DNA of 64,000 nucleotides, taken from assembly GCF_002812125.1 (NCBI RefSeq), contig NZ_NPDQ01000002.1, positions 310,001 to 374,000 of the forward strand, given 5' to 3'. The DNA is from Leptospira brenneri. Lineage in GTDB: Bacteria; Spirochaetota; Leptospiria; Leptospirales; Leptospiraceae. How positions within the stretch are numbered: position 1 is the stretch's first letter; every line of letters starts with the position of its first letter. Shown in pieces: positions 9,072 to 16,508 of the stretch. A model generated the notes under the pieces. It was not told where the DNA came from, did not search any database, and saw nothing but the letters and a program-made list of their open reading frames with translations. Made by a program: the position numbers and the translations under genes.

Positions 9072-10037
9072 ATGGAAAGAAACCAATTTCTTCTCTTTCT
9101 CTCCTTTTTGTTCTCCACCATTGCCACAATTCTTGGAATTGCCATCTTGGTATCGGGGTCGAGCCTTGCCCGTTTCTCTAGCGGAACTGGTGGTGGTCTG
9201 TTTCAGGCCAGTGAAATCGGTGCTGTCGTCATACCGATCGTAGGTGAGATTCACTCGGGTGAGTCTACTTTTGACTCTACTGGTGCTGATACCGTTTTAC
9301 GCCAATTACGCGAGCTGGAAGAGGATGGTAATGTAAAGGGGATCTTACTTGAGATCAATTCACCCGGCGGAACCGTAGCCGCTTCTCAGGAAATTTTTAA
9401 CGAACTCCTTCATTTACGTAAAACCAAAAAGATTGTGGTGAGTATGAAGGATGTGGCTGCTTCCGGTGGGTATTATATTGCCGCCGCTTCGGATTATATC
9501 TTTGCCCAGAATGGAACCATTACTGGTTCGATTGGGGTGATTTCTTTTGCACCTAACGTCAAAGGACTTCTTGACCGGTATGGAGTGGGGGTTCGCACTT
9601 ACAAGGCCGGAAAATACAAAGATATGTATTCTCCATTTCGTGACTCCACAAATGAAGAAGACGATATGATCGGCAAACAGTTGCAAGACACCTATCGTAA
9701 GTTTGTGGAAGATGTAGCCAAAGGAAGAAACAAAACTGTTAAATCTATCGAAGAGTTAGCAGAAGGAAAAATTTATTCTGGAGAAGATGCATTCCGTAAT
9801 AAACTCGTGGATGACATTGGAGGCAGAAGAGAAGCGCATAAAAAACTTTCTGAACTTTGTCAGTATGATGGACTCATTCCACTCTTTGAACAGGAGATCT
9901 CTCCTTTCGATCGATTTTTGCAATCTTTGGGTGTGAGTTTTTTAGGTGATAACAGCCATGTATCCAAAATCAAGTCTCTCATCCAATCTCAAGTTTTGGT
10001 CATCTTACCAACCGCTCTTGGGAAACTCATGTTATGA
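9072..10037 (+). CDS. sppA: Signal peptide peptidase SppA, S49 family
   Basis: The 321-residue protein has one N-terminal membrane anchor (about residues 6-30) and a single S49 catalytic domain, like the short Bacillus form rather than the double E. coli form. The nucleophile is S131 in '[11 protein letters not shown]', and the general base is K183 in 'GKYKD', the same 52-residue spacing as S147/K199 in B. subtilis SppA. It degrades cleaved signal peptides in the membrane. I chose ATG 9072 with GGGAG upstream; a TTG at 9033 is possible. The gene overlaps the next one by four bases. Confidence 0.92.
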   Translation: MERNQFLLFLSFLFSTIATILGIAILVSGSSLARFSSGTGGGLFQASEIGAVVIPIVGEIHSGESTFDSTGADTVLRQLRELEEDGNVKGILLEINSPGGTVAASQEIFNELLHLRKTKKIVVSMKDVAASGGYYIAAASDYIFAQNGTITGSIGVISFAPNVKGLLDRYGVGVRTYKAGKYKDMYSPFRDSTNEEDDMIGKQLQDTYRKFVEDVAKGRNKTVKSIEELAEGKIYSGEDAFRNKLVDDIGGRREAHKKLSELCQYDGLIPLFEQEISPFDRFLQSLGVSFLGDNSHVSKIKSLIQSQVLVILPTALGKLML

Positions 10038-10642
10038 GAGATTTTTTCTTTGATTTAGTTGATGTATTGGAATTAGTTTTTTTGGATCCACTTCGGTATT
10101 CGGAGGAGATCCAAGAGATTCCATTTGCGGTTAGTCCTGTATCCAGTTGGATGTTCTCTATTCTTTCCGCCTTATCTTTGTCAGTGGGAATGAGTATTCT
10201 TTCAGCACCATATACGATTTCGACATTATCATTTTTGTTATTTGGTTTTATTGCCAATTTGTTTATGTTTCGATTTTTTCCTTTTTTCTTTTCTTTAGTG
10301 GCTGATTACTACGTACAAAAAAAAGGAAGATCGCAAAAACTTTTGTTTTTGTTACTTTTTGCAAGGCATTCGGTGGTATTGTTTTTGTTATTTGCTCCTG
10401 TTTGTATTGTGTTTCATGCGATTGGCCTTTCGGGGCTTGGGTCTGGATTTTTTTTACTTCTTAGTTTTATTGTATTATATTGTTTAACGGTCTCTCGTGG
10501 ACTTAAATCAATCTACGAACTACGGAATCGTGATGCGCTAAGGTTTTCCTTTTATGCACTTGGACTTACAATTCTCTTTCCTTTCCTTATGAATTTATAT
10601 ACAGCAACCAGTATATTTCAGTCGATTTCAGGCGGGTTTTAG
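10034..10642 (+). CDS. Hypothetical multi-spanning membrane protein
   Basis: The 202-residue product has about five hydrophobic helices between residues 38 and 195 and a short charged N-terminus. It overlaps sppA by ATGA and ends with TAG directly followed by the TTG start of surE, so it belongs to a tightly coupled operon. The overall shape (short amphipathic N-terminus, then a 5-TM bundle) recalls Yip1-type proteins and the protein at 57955-58569, but the similarity is too weak to name. No function is assigned. Confidence 0.75.
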   Translation: MRDFFFDLVDVLELVFLDPLRYSEEIQEIPFAVSPVSSWMFSILSALSLSVGMSILSAPYTISTLSFLLFGFIANLFMFRFFPFFFSLVADYYVQKKGRSQKLLFLLLFARHSVVLFLLFAPVCIVFHAIGLSGLGSGFFLLLSFIVLYCLTVSRGLKSIYELRNRDALRFSFYALGLTILFPFLMNLYTATSIFQSISGGF

Positions 10643-11383
10643 TTGAATATACTCATCACAAATGACGACGGAATTTCTTCCGCCGGAATTAAGGCTTTGG
10701 AACGTGTTCTAGGAAAATCGTATAATACTTATCTCATTGCACCTCTAAAAGAACGCTCTGTAACCTCTATGGCTCTTACCGTTTTTCAGGGAATGCGAGT
10801 GGAACGTATCAACGATAATCATTATATTGCAGATGGGTTTCCTGCCGATTGTGTGAACATTGGTTTGTATGCTGAGATCTTCCCCAGAATTGATTTTGTG
10901 ATCTCAGGAATCAATCGTGGTGTGAATATGGGGTATGATGTCCATTATTCAGGAACAGTCGGTGCCGCCAAACACGGAGCCTTACATGGAATTCCATCGC
11001 TCGCGGTAAGTTCAGGTCGCATTGATCCAGATGATGGTTATACAAAGGAATCAGAACTTGTTTTATCATTTTTAGAAAAATACAAATCGCAGATTCAGTC
11101 TGGTGAAGTTTGGAATTTAAACTTCCCTCCCGAAATTTCTGGATCAGGAACATTAAACGAAATTGTATTTACGAGACTTGGTCGCAGACGTTATTCCGAA
11201 AAGTACGAAAAAAAACAAATCATTGAAGGTGTCAGCGAATTTCAGTTAAACGGAAGTTTGCTCGGCCACGATGAGGAAACAGGAACAGACTTTGAAGCAT
11301 ACTACCAAGGAAAACTTCCTGTCACACCCATCCAATTGGATCTAACGGAAAAACTCCGACTGAAAGAATTACAATCTAAGTAG
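10643..11383 (+). CDS. surE: 5'/3'-nucleotidase SurE
   Basis: The 246-residue protein begins [10 protein letters not shown], in which D8 and D9 are the metal-binding aspartates of SurE. It continues with the family segment '[19 protein letters not shown]'. SurE is a metal-dependent nucleoside monophosphate phosphatase linked to stationary-phase survival. The start is TTG at 10643, immediately after the upstream TAG; the conserved first residues of the family begin exactly there, so this start is secure. It is followed five bases later by a TPR protein gene. Confidence 0.94.
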   Translation: MNILITNDDGISSAGIKALERVLGKSYNTYLIAPLKERSVTSMALTVFQGMRVERINDNHYIADGFPADCVNIGLYAEIFPRIDFVISGINRGVNMGYDVHYSGTVGAAKHGALHGIPSLAVSSGRIDPDDGYTKESELVLSFLEKYKSQIQSGEVWNLNFPPEISGSGTLNEIVFTRLGRRRYSEKYEKKQIIEGVSEFQLNGSLLGHDEETGTDFEAYYQGKLPVTPIQLDLTEKLRLKELQSK

Positions 11384-11388
11384 GGACA

Positions 11389-12060
11389 ATGGCGGAAGAA
11401 ACAGACTACCTCGCTTACATGAACAAAGGCAATTATGCCATGGCACTGAATCTTTTAGACCAGGCCTTACTCCAAAATCCAGAAGACCCCATTCTTTTGT
11501 ATAATTTTGCTTTGTGTTGTTTTCAGACCAAAAATTTTAAAAAATCAATTCAGGTTTTGGATCGAATCTTAAGTGAATACCCAGGATTCATTGAACTAGA
11601 CAATGTTTACAGGCTCAAAGTATTTGCTCTTGTGGAATTAAAGGATTGGGAAACGGCTGAATCTATCATCAAAGAACGATTACAAGTAGCAGTGGATGAT
11701 CCGAAGTTACTTTCTTTTTTGGCCCATGTCTATGAATACACTCACCGGTTGGAAGAGGCCATTGAAATTCACCGGCGGATTTTAAGACATACTCCTGATT
11801 ACAAAAACAGTTTGAACTCCCTTGGTTACCTTTTGGCACTGAAGAAAAAAATTAGTGCCGAGGAACGTTCGGAAGCGATTCGGTCTTTGAAAAAAGCATT
11901 GGAGTTAGATCCAAATAATCCTGCTTATTTGGATTCCTTTGGTTATTTTTTACAGTCCATTGGCAAACCAGAAGAGGCATGGAAGGCTTACCGCAAAGCC
12001 TTGCAAAAGAACCCGAACCACCCTGTCCTCCTCGAAAGACTCAAGAACCTAAAGAAATAA
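11389..12060 (+). CDS. TPR-repeat protein
   Basis: A 223-residue soluble protein made of about five tetratricopeptide repeats across nearly its full length (for example 'AIRSLKKALELDPNNPAYLDS'). No signal peptide is visible. Such proteins are scaffolds for protein-protein contact, and the partner is unknown. It lies five bases past surE and is the last protein gene before the three tRNAs, so it is probably the end of the sppA-surE operon. Confidence 0.85.
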   Translation: MAEETDYLAYMNKGNYAMALNLLDQALLQNPEDPILLYNFALCCFQTKNFKKSIQVLDRILSEYPGFIELDNVYRLKVFALVELKDWETAESIIKERLQVAVDDPKLLSFLAHVYEYTHRLEEAIEIHRRILRHTPDYKNSLNSLGYLLALKKKISAEERSEAIRSLKKALELDPNNPAYLDSFGYFLQSIGKPEEAWKAYRKALQKNPNHPVLLERLKNLKK

Positions 12061-12072
12061 ATCTCCCTTTTG

Positions 12073-12101
12073 TTGACACAGTCCCTCAACCAAAAACACT
12101 G
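12073..12101 (+). promoter_or_regulatory. Candidate promoter of the tRNA cluster
   Basis: A perfect consensus -35 (TTGACA, 12073-12078) lies 40 bases before the first tRNA. The matching -10 is poor (AACACT at about 12095-12100), so the exact start is uncertain. Confidence 0.4.
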
Positions 12102-12118
12102 GTGATTCAGGACTTTCT

Positions 12119-12190
12119 CGGGATGTAGCGCAGTGGTAGCGCATCTGTTTTGGGTACAGAGGGTCGCAGGTTCAAATCCTGTCATCCCGA
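12119..12190 (+). tRNA. tRNA-Pro(TGG)
   Basis: A complete cloverleaf: acceptor CGGGATG pairs with CATCCCG, the D stem is GCGC/GCGC, the anticodon stem is TCTGT/ACAGA, and the loop TTTGGGT gives anticodon TGG with G37, as expected for proline. The T loop is TTCAAAT and the discriminator base is A. CCA is not encoded. First of three tRNAs in a row. Confidence 0.97.
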
Positions 12191-12207
12191 ATCAGTTGGT
12201 TCTATCT

Positions 12208-12281
12208 GACCCGGTAGCTCAGCTGGATAGAGCAACTGCCTTCTAAGCAGTTGGTCGGGGGTTCGAATCCCTCTCGGGTCG
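12208..12281 (+). tRNA. tRNA-Arg(TCT)
   Basis: A complete cloverleaf: acceptor GACCCGG/TCGGGTC, D stem GCTC/GAGC, anticodon stem ACTGC/GCAGT with loop CTTCTAA, anticodon TCT (reads AGA/AGG). The T arm is GGGGG-TTCGAAT-CCCTC. The discriminator is G and CCA is not encoded. It lies 17 bases after tRNA-Pro. Confidence 0.97.
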
Positions 12282-12298
12282 ATGATTGTTCTAGAAAC

Positions 12299-12371
12299 GG
12301 TGGATGTAGTTCAGCGGTAGAGCCCCGGTTTGTGGTACCGGTCGTCGCGGGTTCGAATCCCGTCATCCACC
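12299..12371 (+). tRNA. tRNA-His(GTG)
   Basis: The acceptor GTGGATG pairs with CATCCAC. The extra 5' G (G-1 at 12299) faces discriminator C73 (12371), the identity pair for HisRS. The anticodon loop TTGTGGT gives GTG. The T arm is GCGGG-TTCGAAT-CCCGT, and CCA is not encoded. It borders the repeat-rich non-coding stretch, a typical position for an island junction. Confidence 0.97.
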
Positions 12372-12377
12372 CACTTA

Positions 12378-12396
12378 AAATCGCCGTCGGCGATTT
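12378..12396 (+). terminator. Hairpin after the tRNA cluster
   Basis: AAATCGCC and GGCGATTT pair perfectly across a three-base loop, seven bases past the tRNA-His discriminator. There is no proper T run (only ATTT in the stem), so it may act as a 3'-processing or weak termination signal. Confidence 0.5.
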
Positions 12397-12467
12397 CATA
12401 ATCCAAATAACTTATATAAGAAACCAACAGATTGGGATTCGAACGATTTTGCGATAGAGTTCGAGTA

Positions 12468-12499
12468 GCAAATTTGGCAAGATACCTTGCCTAATTTGC
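12468..12499. repeat. Strong hairpin, 14-bp stem
   Basis: The arms at 12468-12481 and 12486-12499 pair with one mismatch around a four-base loop. No T run follows, so it is not an obvious terminator. It lies inside the first direct-repeat copy. Confidence 0.65.
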
Positions 12500-12631
12500 G
12501 TTAAGCGAGAACGACCGAGCACAAGGAAGTGCGAGGGCTCGCAAAAGACCGCCTGGAACGAGTTCGACCTGGAGGGGAGAACCGTGTAAGGCGAACTCCC
12601 GTCATTGTTAATTTCCCTTTCTGCGAATATA

Positions 12632-12743
12632 CTTACTTAGAAATGGCACAGACGCCTCGCGTTCGCCTGGCCCTCCGTGGCCAGAGCTTCCGCCCGCATC
12701 CATCCTTGGATGCTTTTCTGCGTCTGTGCCATTTCTAAGTAAG
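12632..12743. mobile_element. 112-bp element with perfect 24-bp terminal inverted repeats (MITE-like)
   Basis: Bases 12632-12655 and 12720-12743 are exact 24-base reverse complements (outer end CTTACTTAGAAATGG). The 64-base GC-rich centre holds two more small stems (CTGGCC/GGCCAG and CATCCA/TGGATG), so a single strand would fold into a branched structure. It contains no gene. It could be a non-autonomous element or a recombination or structured-RNA site; no clear target-site duplication is seen at its ends. Confidence 0.5.
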
Positions 12744-13225
12744 AACTCGAATTCATTGGGAAATTTGGTACAAGTGAAAAGTTATTTAAGACTAAAGTAG
12801 ATTGGGATTCATTCGATTTTCGGGTGGGTATATCGGAAGCGAGTTTTACAGAATATAGCAATACTCAATCAAATGAGTTCGAGTAGTAAATTCGGAAAGA
12901 CTGATTTTACTTTTATCTCTGATTAGTTTTTGAAAATTATGATGATTATTTAGTATATTAGATAAATTGAATTTATTTAAATGGATAGTAGAAAACCTAT
13001 CGAGGGAGAAACTATTTGTAAGTTCAGAAATTTATCATTTTTAAATTTGCTTAACTTTTAAGAGAATGTTCTATTTTCGACTAAGGTTTGTTTAGTTTTT
13101 GATCAAATTACATGCTAACGTTGGTTAAAAAAATAGTTTTTTTCTTTACATAATGAGAAATTAATTTCCAATTTCATTCGTTTTTGACGAAACAAATTTA
13201 CTCATTCAAAAAAGGTAAAAAATTT

Positions 13226-13525
13226 ATGTCATTCCAAGATTCGATCAAAGTTTGTTTACAAAAGTATGCCGAATTTAGTGGCAAAGCGAAACGACCTGAG
13301 TTCTGGTGGTGGGTTCTCGCATGTATTATCATCAGTTTTGCACTGAATATGATCCTTCCTATCATAGGAGGAATATTCTCTTTAGCAATCTTACTACCGA
13401 GTTTGAGTGTGGGTTCAAGACGATTGCATGATGTAGGAATGAGTGGTTGGTGGCAATTGATTGGACTGACTGGAATTGGAGTTCTGGTGCTTATCTTCTT
13501 TTGGGCTCAAAAAGGAAAAGCTTAG
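13226..13525 (+). CDS. DUF805 family small membrane protein
   Basis: A 99-residue protein with the DUF805 pattern: an aromatic N-terminal segment ('KRPEFWWWVL'), two to three TM helices, and the conserved 'VGSRRLHDVGMSGWW' turn. The molecular function of the family is unknown. I chose ATG 13226, preceded by an AAAGG at suitable distance; an upstream in-frame start at 13184 adds only a Lys-rich leader. It stands alone in the repeat-rich interval, with inverted repeats on both sides, which makes recent acquisition plausible. Confidence 0.85.
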   Translation: MSFQDSIKVCLQKYAEFSGKAKRPEFWWWVLACIIISFALNMILPIIGGIFSLAILLPSLSVGSRRLHDVGMSGWWQLIGLTGIGVLVLIFFWAQKGKA

Positions 13526-13579
13526 AAACCAAGCCTAAGATCAAATTTTCCTTTAGGCGTTAGGGAGACGTAGGGCTTG

Positions 13580-13609
13580 GTCACCTGTCATTGTTAAATG
13601 ACGGGTGAC
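13580..13609. repeat. Inverted repeat downstream of the DUF805 gene
   Basis: GTCACCTGTCATT and AATGACGGGTGAC pair over 13 positions with one mismatch around GTTA. GC-rich sequence follows for about 35 bases before a T run (about 13643-13649). It may terminate the DUF805 transcript or belong to the same repeat family as the other palindromes in this interval. Confidence 0.55.
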
Positions 13610-13693
13610 GGGAGCGTTTAGCGCACCCCGAAGTGGCCCGACCCTTTTTTGATTTGATTTCTGTAAAAGAAAGATTGGGGAACGCAAAACTTA

Positions 13694-14587
13694 TTATTTT
13701 TCGTTTTGTAAAATGGTAAGGTAAATTTCTCGTAGCTGTTTGGAAAGTTTGCCGCTTTGGTTTGCAAAGGTAAACATTGTAGAGTTAGAAGGGCCTGAGA
13801 CCATTCGTGTGATTTCGGTAGAAGCCGGCCAACCATTACAACCCTCGTGCGACCATTCATAGATAATTTCTTTCTGCGATTCTGAGATGACATTAAAAAA
13901 TAAAGAAGGGCAGTTTTCAGAAAGCCCATCTTTAACGGCATTTACGAAAGCCTTCCTGTTGGACATGCTAATGGTTTTCAAAAGATTGAGTCTATAGATT
14001 TCTGTCCATGTTTCGATTTTGGTTCCTTCTGGAATCATTTCGATTAATACCTGTTCGTTGTTTTCTCCTGAGTTTCCTACATACCAACGTCTGCCATCTA
14101 AGTTTCGAAGAAAAGGTACTTGGACTGTTTCTTTTTTGATGTTTAGATTTTTTTCGATAATTAGTCGAAGAGATTCTTTGCTTTTTTCTGAAAAATTAAC
14201 AGGGATGTTTAAATTCTTTTTTTCACCTTTTGTATTGATGATTTCGAAAGTAAAAAATAGGCTAGTGTTCCCTTTTTCAAAAATCCAAAGATATTCACTT
14301 TCAATGAGAGGTTCACTAAAAATGGAAAGGTTTCCTTGACCTATTGTTTTGGTTTGTGAAATGTATTTGGTTTTCTCTGGCCACTGGACTTCGTAACCTT
14401 GGATGCTTTCGAGATTATCTACTTTTATTTCAGCAAAAAAGTTCCATCGGATGTTTGTTTTATCGATCACTGGTCCTAAACTTTTGGATCGTACCCATTC
14501 GTTTTCCAATTCTGGTTTCAGTTGGGCAAATAAATTAGTGGTAAGTAATAAAAAAGATAAGATTAGGTTGGAGATTCGTAGTTTCAT
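13694..14587 (-). CDS. Secreted hypothetical protein
   Basis: The 297-residue product has a classical signal peptide (basic start, Leu-rich core, predicted cleavage after 'NLFA' near residue 21). The mature part is beta-rich and polar and has four Cys ('ENCPSLF', 'HEGCNGWP' among them) that could form disulfides in the periplasm. I recognise no family. It is transcribed alone, convergent to the DUF805 gene and separated from the recombinase gene by 125 bases of AT-rich DNA. Confidence 0.75.
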   Translation of the reverse strand: MKLRISNLILSFLLLTTNLFAQLKPELENEWVRSKSLGPVIDKTNIRWNFFAEIKVDNLESIQGYEVQWPEKTKYISQTKTIGQGNLSIFSEPLIESEYLWIFEKGNTSLFFTFEIINTKGEKKNLNIPVNFSEKSKESLRLIIEKNLNIKKETVQVPFLRNLDGRRWYVGNSGENNEQVLIEMIPEGTKIETWTEIYRLNLLKTISMSNRKAFVNAVKDGLSENCPSLFFNVISESQKEIIYEWSHEGCNGWPASTEITRMVSGPSNSTMFTFANQSGKLSKQLREIYLTILQNEK

Positions 14588-14712
14588 TGTTATGTTTTAA
14601 TATTTTGATGAAGAGGAAATTGAATTGTAGTTTAGTGGAAGTTTGGATTTCGTCAACTATTTGTTAGGAAGTAGATAGTAGGTTCGAGGTAAATTTTTTG
14701 TTAGAGAAACTT

Positions 14713-15843
14713 TTACTTATTTTTCTTTTGTTCTTTGTTTTGATTTGTTTTTTCTATCGTATTGGTAATTCGATCTAAGGGACTTATAATATTTTCCAAA
14801 CGACTCCGGGCAACTTTTGTATAAATCTGAGTGGTTCGGACACTTGCATGTCCGAGTAATGTTTGGATCATTCGTAAATCCGTTCCCAATTCTAAAAGAT
14901 GGGTGGCAAAAGCGTGCCGCAAACTATGAAAACTAACTTTCTTTTGGATTTTGGCTTTTTTTGCTGCGTTTGTGAATATACTTTCTGCGGTACGGATGTG
15001 AAGTGGCCTGTTCTTTGCTCCTGGGAATAACCAAGGATTGGCTCGCATTTCGTTATAACTTTCTCTTAGGAGTAAATTGTATTCTCTTACTTTTAAATAT
15101 TCTTTTAGTTCATCGATGAGTGATGCAGCAAGAACAGTATATCGATCTTTTTTACCTTTGCCTTGTGTCACTCGCACCATATTTCGTGTTAAATCGATAT
15201 CGGTTATTTTTAAATGAATGACTTCGCTCACACGAAGTCCCGAGGAATAACTAATAAGAAGTAACATTTTGTGTTTTCGATTGGGAAGTGCGTTGAATAT
15301 GGCTTTCGTTTCTTCTGCGGATAAAACCTCCGGAAGTTTTGATTCGGTTTTCATCCGTGGGAATTTTAAATTTGTGAACTGTTTTCTCACTTCACGAAAA
15401 TAAAAAATAAAAGCTTGTCTAGAGGAACGGACACTAGCAACTTTAGTCCGTCGTTCTTTCACCAAGTGGTCTAAGTAATTTTCCAAATCGAACATTTTAA
15501 CGTTCGCAGGAAGTTTCCCCGTAAAATCCAACAACTGAAATAAATGAGAGTAGTATGTTTTTGTTGTGCAAAAGGTAAAATTTCGTTCTCTTGTGGCTTT
15601 GAAATAATCCTCTAAAATTCCACATTGTTTAGGAATTTCTTTTGGTGAAATTCTGATGTCGTGTGGCTCAAAGGCATTTAGCAATTGTTTGATGATTGTT
15701 GGTTCGTTCGGATAGGACCAGGACTTATCTTCTGGATGGTAACTTCCTTTAGGAATGGATTTTGCAATGGAAACGAATGTTTCCGAAAATCGAAATCGTA
15801 AATAGAAACGATTGTCCGGGAGAGAAAATCGGAGTTTGATCAT
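14713..15843 (-). CDS. Tyrosine recombinase / phage-integrase family protein (XerC/D-like)
   Basis: The 376-residue protein has an N-terminal unit unlike XerC (residues 1-70), a SAM-like core-binding domain (about 80-165), and a catalytic domain with all expected residues. These are R in 'SSGLRVSEV', K in 'TQGKGKKDR', H-x-x-R in 'HSLRHAFATH', H in 'LLGHASV' and the nucleophile Y in 'TTQIYTKV'. It should make and rejoin DNA strands at specific sites. It lacks the extra patch segment that defines integron integrases, so I do not call it IntI. It sits near tRNA genes and palindromic DNA, so it may mobilise this interval. Confidence 0.88.
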   Translation of the reverse strand: MIKLRFSLPDNRFYLRFRFSETFVSIAKSIPKGSYHPEDKSWSYPNEPTIIKQLLNAFEPHDIRISPKEIPKQCGILEDYFKATRERNFTFCTTKTYYSHLFQLLDFTGKLPANVKMFDLENYLDHLVKERRTKVASVRSSRQAFIFYFREVRKQFTNLKFPRMKTESKLPEVLSAEETKAIFNALPNRKHKMLLLISYSSGLRVSEVIHLKITDIDLTRNMVRVTQGKGKKDRYTVLAASLIDELKEYLKVREYNLLLRESYNEMRANPWLFPGAKNRPLHIRTAESIFTNAAKKAKIQKKVSFHSLRHAFATHLLELGTDLRMIQTLLGHASVRTTQIYTKVARSRLENIISPLDRITNTIEKTNQNKEQKKNK

Positions 15844-15848
15844 ATGGC

Positions 15849-15870
15849 ACCTAACCTTGTATTGTTAAGT
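15849..15870. promoter_or_regulatory. Candidate recombinase core site or operator
   Basis: ACCTAAC (15849-15855) and GTTAAGT (15864-15870) are inverted with one mismatch around an 8-base spacer, only five bases upstream of the recombinase start. Two short inverted arms around 6-8 bases is the layout of tyrosine-recombinase crossover sites; it could equally be an autoregulatory operator. An exact inverse, GTTAGGT, occurs at 16335-16341. Confidence 0.35.
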
Positions 15871-15938
15871 AGAATAGGTGGATTCTTTTTTGTTTGGTTC
15901 TCGATTTTGGGTGGTGGAGAGAAGTTTTTTGGTGGGGG

Positions 15939-16016
15939 TGCGTGAATCTAGTCTCCCCGCCCTGATTTAGGGAGGGGTTCTAGACCCGCCACCCAATACG
16001 CTCCCTCTATCACGCA
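15939..16016. repeat. Nested hairpins upstream of the recombinase gene
   Basis: An inner GC-rich stem pairs 15947-15963 with 15969-15984 (imperfect, 5-base loop; ends TCTAG/CTAGA). An outer 7-bp stem pairs TGCGTGA (15939-15945) with TCACGCA (16010-16016). The rest of 15844-16106 holds no gene. The base composition is unlike the AT-rich flanks. Confidence 0.6.
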
Positions 16017-16106
16017 GTGCTCAAATCCGATACCTAAATCTGCCCGTACGTATTTTTTTTCTTGGAAAGTTCACATTCCCACATAAGTTTAAGAATACGG
16101 AGACTT

Positions 16107-16325
16107 ATGAACCCAATCACTGTTGGACTCGGCGTATTTTTTATTCTCTACGGAACCACAACCTACTTCCTTCGGATCTACAAACCCGGATTTTTTTGGA
16201 AACTCGAACCGATGAAACAAAAATGGGGTGAAAAACGTGGGTATTTCATCCATGTCTTTAGTTATTCGATCCTTCCCGTCATTTTAGGAATTGTATATAC
16301 GATCCTCGGGCTCAAAGGTGACTGA
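16107..16325 (+). CDS. Small conserved membrane protein
   Basis: A 72-residue protein with two TM helices (about residues 4-22 and 48-68) joined by a basic, aromatic loop. I chose ATG 16107 because GGAGA lies four bases upstream; the in-frame start at 16062 has no ribosome site. It is a single gene between the recombinase hairpins and the nadB 3' end. I recognise no family. Confidence 0.7.
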   Translation: MNPITVGLGVFFILYGTTTYFLRIYKPGFFWKLEPMKQKWGEKRGYFIHVFSYSILPVILGIVYTILGLKGD

Positions 16326-16340
16326 TTATCGGCTGTTAGG

Positions 16341-16369
16341 TGTTGGATGAACGGTTGTGTTGTCCAACA
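16341..16369 (+). repeat. Short hairpin after the small membrane protein gene
   Basis: TGTTGGA and TCCAACA pair perfectly around a 15-base loop, followed by AATTTTA. It may end the transcript of the gene at 16107. The following 16370-16508 contains further GC-rich inverted segments, for example AATCTTTCTC against GAGAAAGGATT. Confidence 0.4.
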
Positions 16370-16508
16370 AATTTTAGTTATGTGGGCGCCTCCGATTTGG
16401 TTGGTTCACTTACATTCATCCCAAAACGGACCGGGCCCTCCGCTCCAATCTTTCTCTTACGAGAAAGGATTTCCGCTAGGTTCCCTGGCGCTTTAATTTT
16501 GTTTGTAT

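Larger units (their letters stand above)
12429..12899. repeat. Imperfect direct repeats bounding the repeat-rich block
   Basis: Two two-part sequences recur. AGATTGGGATTC...CGATTTT is at 12429-12450 and 12799-12820 (19 of 22 bases). GAGTTCGAGTAG.AAATT.GG is at 12457-12481 and 12875-12899 (22 of 25 bases). The gap between the parts differs (6 against 54 bases). They bracket the 112-bp inverted-repeat element. Confidence 0.6.
12374..13225. other. Gene-free interval rich in inverted repeats
   Basis: No convincing coding region is present in these 850 bases. The first part (to about 12745) is GC-richer than the neighbourhood and packed with inverted repeats, listed separately. The last part (12900-13200) is strongly AT-rich with no clear element and presumably holds the promoter of the DUF805 gene. 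Short open frames here do not look like proteins; their translations change character across the repeats. Confidence 0.7.

Noticed and set aside
12429..12450. Fragment of a tRNA gene on the minus strand (GTTCGAATCCC-like T loop).
   Set aside because: The flanking bases do not form a T stem or any cloverleaf arm.
12358..12604. Duplicate of the tRNA-His 3' end (TCCCGTCAT near 12597) as an attachment-site repeat.
   Set aside because: Only nine bases match, too short to support a tRNA-targeted integration event.
12529..12861. Short open frames around the 112-bp inverted-repeat element.
   Set aside because: They read through the inverted arms and yield the same peptide in mirror positions; no start signal and no protein-like composition.
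14713..15843. Integron integrase (IntI) with cassette array.
   Set aside because: The catalytic domain lacks the extra patch segment of IntI, and no well-formed series of attC sites (RYYYAAC to GTTRRRY within about 60-140 bp) could be aligned; short matches are expected by chance.
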